Position numbers and translations under genes: made by a program. The notes beneath the pieces are model-generated. The model searched no databases and was not told where the DNA came from. It saw only the letters and a list, made by a program, of their open reading frames with translations. A stretch of 26,750 nt of DNA, taken from assembly GCA_964369405.1 (NCBI GenBank), contig CAYJGB010000024.1, positions 1-26,750 on the forward strand. Direction: 5' to 3'. Source of the stretch: CAYJFG01 sp964369405 (GTDB taxonomy: Bacteria > Bacillota > Clostridia > Oscillospirales > Acutalibacteraceae). Positions 26,586-26,750 of the stretch are shown piece by piece (position 1 is the first letter of the stretch; every line of letters begins with the position of its first letter).

Positions 26586-26750
26586 TCCGTCAAATAAAGT
26601 ACACCTATACAAAAGAAATCTGTTAGAATAAAGTTACTACACAACAAACTAACAGAAGGAGCCAAAAACTATGAACTGTACTAATAATACCACAGAACGA
26701 AAAAGAGGGCAACACCTAAGAAAAGAAGAAAGAGGAGCAATATTTCACAT
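26586..26750 (+). mobile_element. Left end of an IS30-family element (runs off the window)
   Basis: Starts with a 24-bp terminal repeat (26586-26609) whose inverse copy, with one mismatch, is at 44-67. A transposase start follows 61 bp inside. IS30 elements have terminal repeats of about this size and a single transposase gene. The outer boundary could be a few bases earlier, because I cannot identify a target duplication. Confidence 0.7.
26671..26750 (+). CDS. IS30-family transposase, N-terminal fragment
   Basis: Only the first 26 codons are in the window. The start ATG has AAGGAG nine bases upstream. After a short polar leader the protein reads KRGQHLRKEERGAIFH, which resembles the conserved opening of the IS30 N-terminal helix-turn-helix domain (G-x-HL-x-x-EER-x-x-I). 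The catalytic DDE domain lies outside. Family call rests on this motif and the terminal repeats. Confidence 0.75.
   Translation, partial: MNCTNNTTERKRGQHLRKEERGAIFH

Noticed and set aside
1..26750. CRISPR arrays, intact rRNA or tRNA genes, toxin-antitoxin pairs and phage genes
   Set aside because: No spaced repeat array, rRNA-like sequence, complete cloverleaf or recognisable phage or toxin protein is visible.

Overview
The window is AT-rich DNA from a low-GC Gram-positive bacterium, most likely a member of class Clostridia (Bacillota). Supporting signs are strong AGGAGGTGA-type ribosome binding sites, clostridial-style Tad pilus proteins (Flp1-like pilin, DUF5702 protein, TadZ with an altered Walker A), a Hanks kinase/PP2C/FHA set and IS30-type ends. 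A run of exactly 100 Ns shows it comes from a draft assembly with a scaffold gap.

Layout. Positions 1-67 hold the end of an IS30-like element. Positions 68-628 hold no protein gene I can support. They contain two minus-strand terminators and a decayed tRNA-Asn-like sequence. From 24674 down to 629 runs one long minus-strand gene train, 18 genes in my reading, with gaps of about 100 nt or less and several overlaps; it is probably one operon of about 24 kb. In transcription order it encodes: a DUF6382-like/FHA protein; a PP2C phosphatase; a membrane Ser/Thr kinase; two small membrane proteins; a very large secreted, membrane-anchored repeat protein broken by the assembly gap; then the Tad machine: TadZ-like protein, TadA ATPase, TadB, TadC, Flp pilin, TadE pseudopilin, a giant DUF5702 protein, a lipoprotein, a second TadE-like pseudopilin and an A24 prepilin peptidase. 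It ends with a TPR/WG-repeat protein and a second DUF6382-like/FHA protein. Divergently, at 25020-26465, lies a helix-turn-helix regulator with tandem repeats ahead of its promoter. It is closed by a strong terminator, after which a second IS30-like copy begins and runs off the window.

How the parts fit. TadA drives a TadB/TadC platform. The prepilin peptidase would process the Flp pilin and the pseudopilins. TadZ would localise the machine. The kinase, phosphatase and two FHA readers look like a dedicated phosphothreonine circuit: TTLL/TTVL-type motifs occur in the kinase-linked 169-residue membrane protein and just before the FHA domain of the last gene. I infer, but cannot prove, that phosphorylation gates pilus assembly or deployment of the large surface protein. 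The whole block lies between two similar IS30 ends, so the locus could behave as a mobile or rearranged island.
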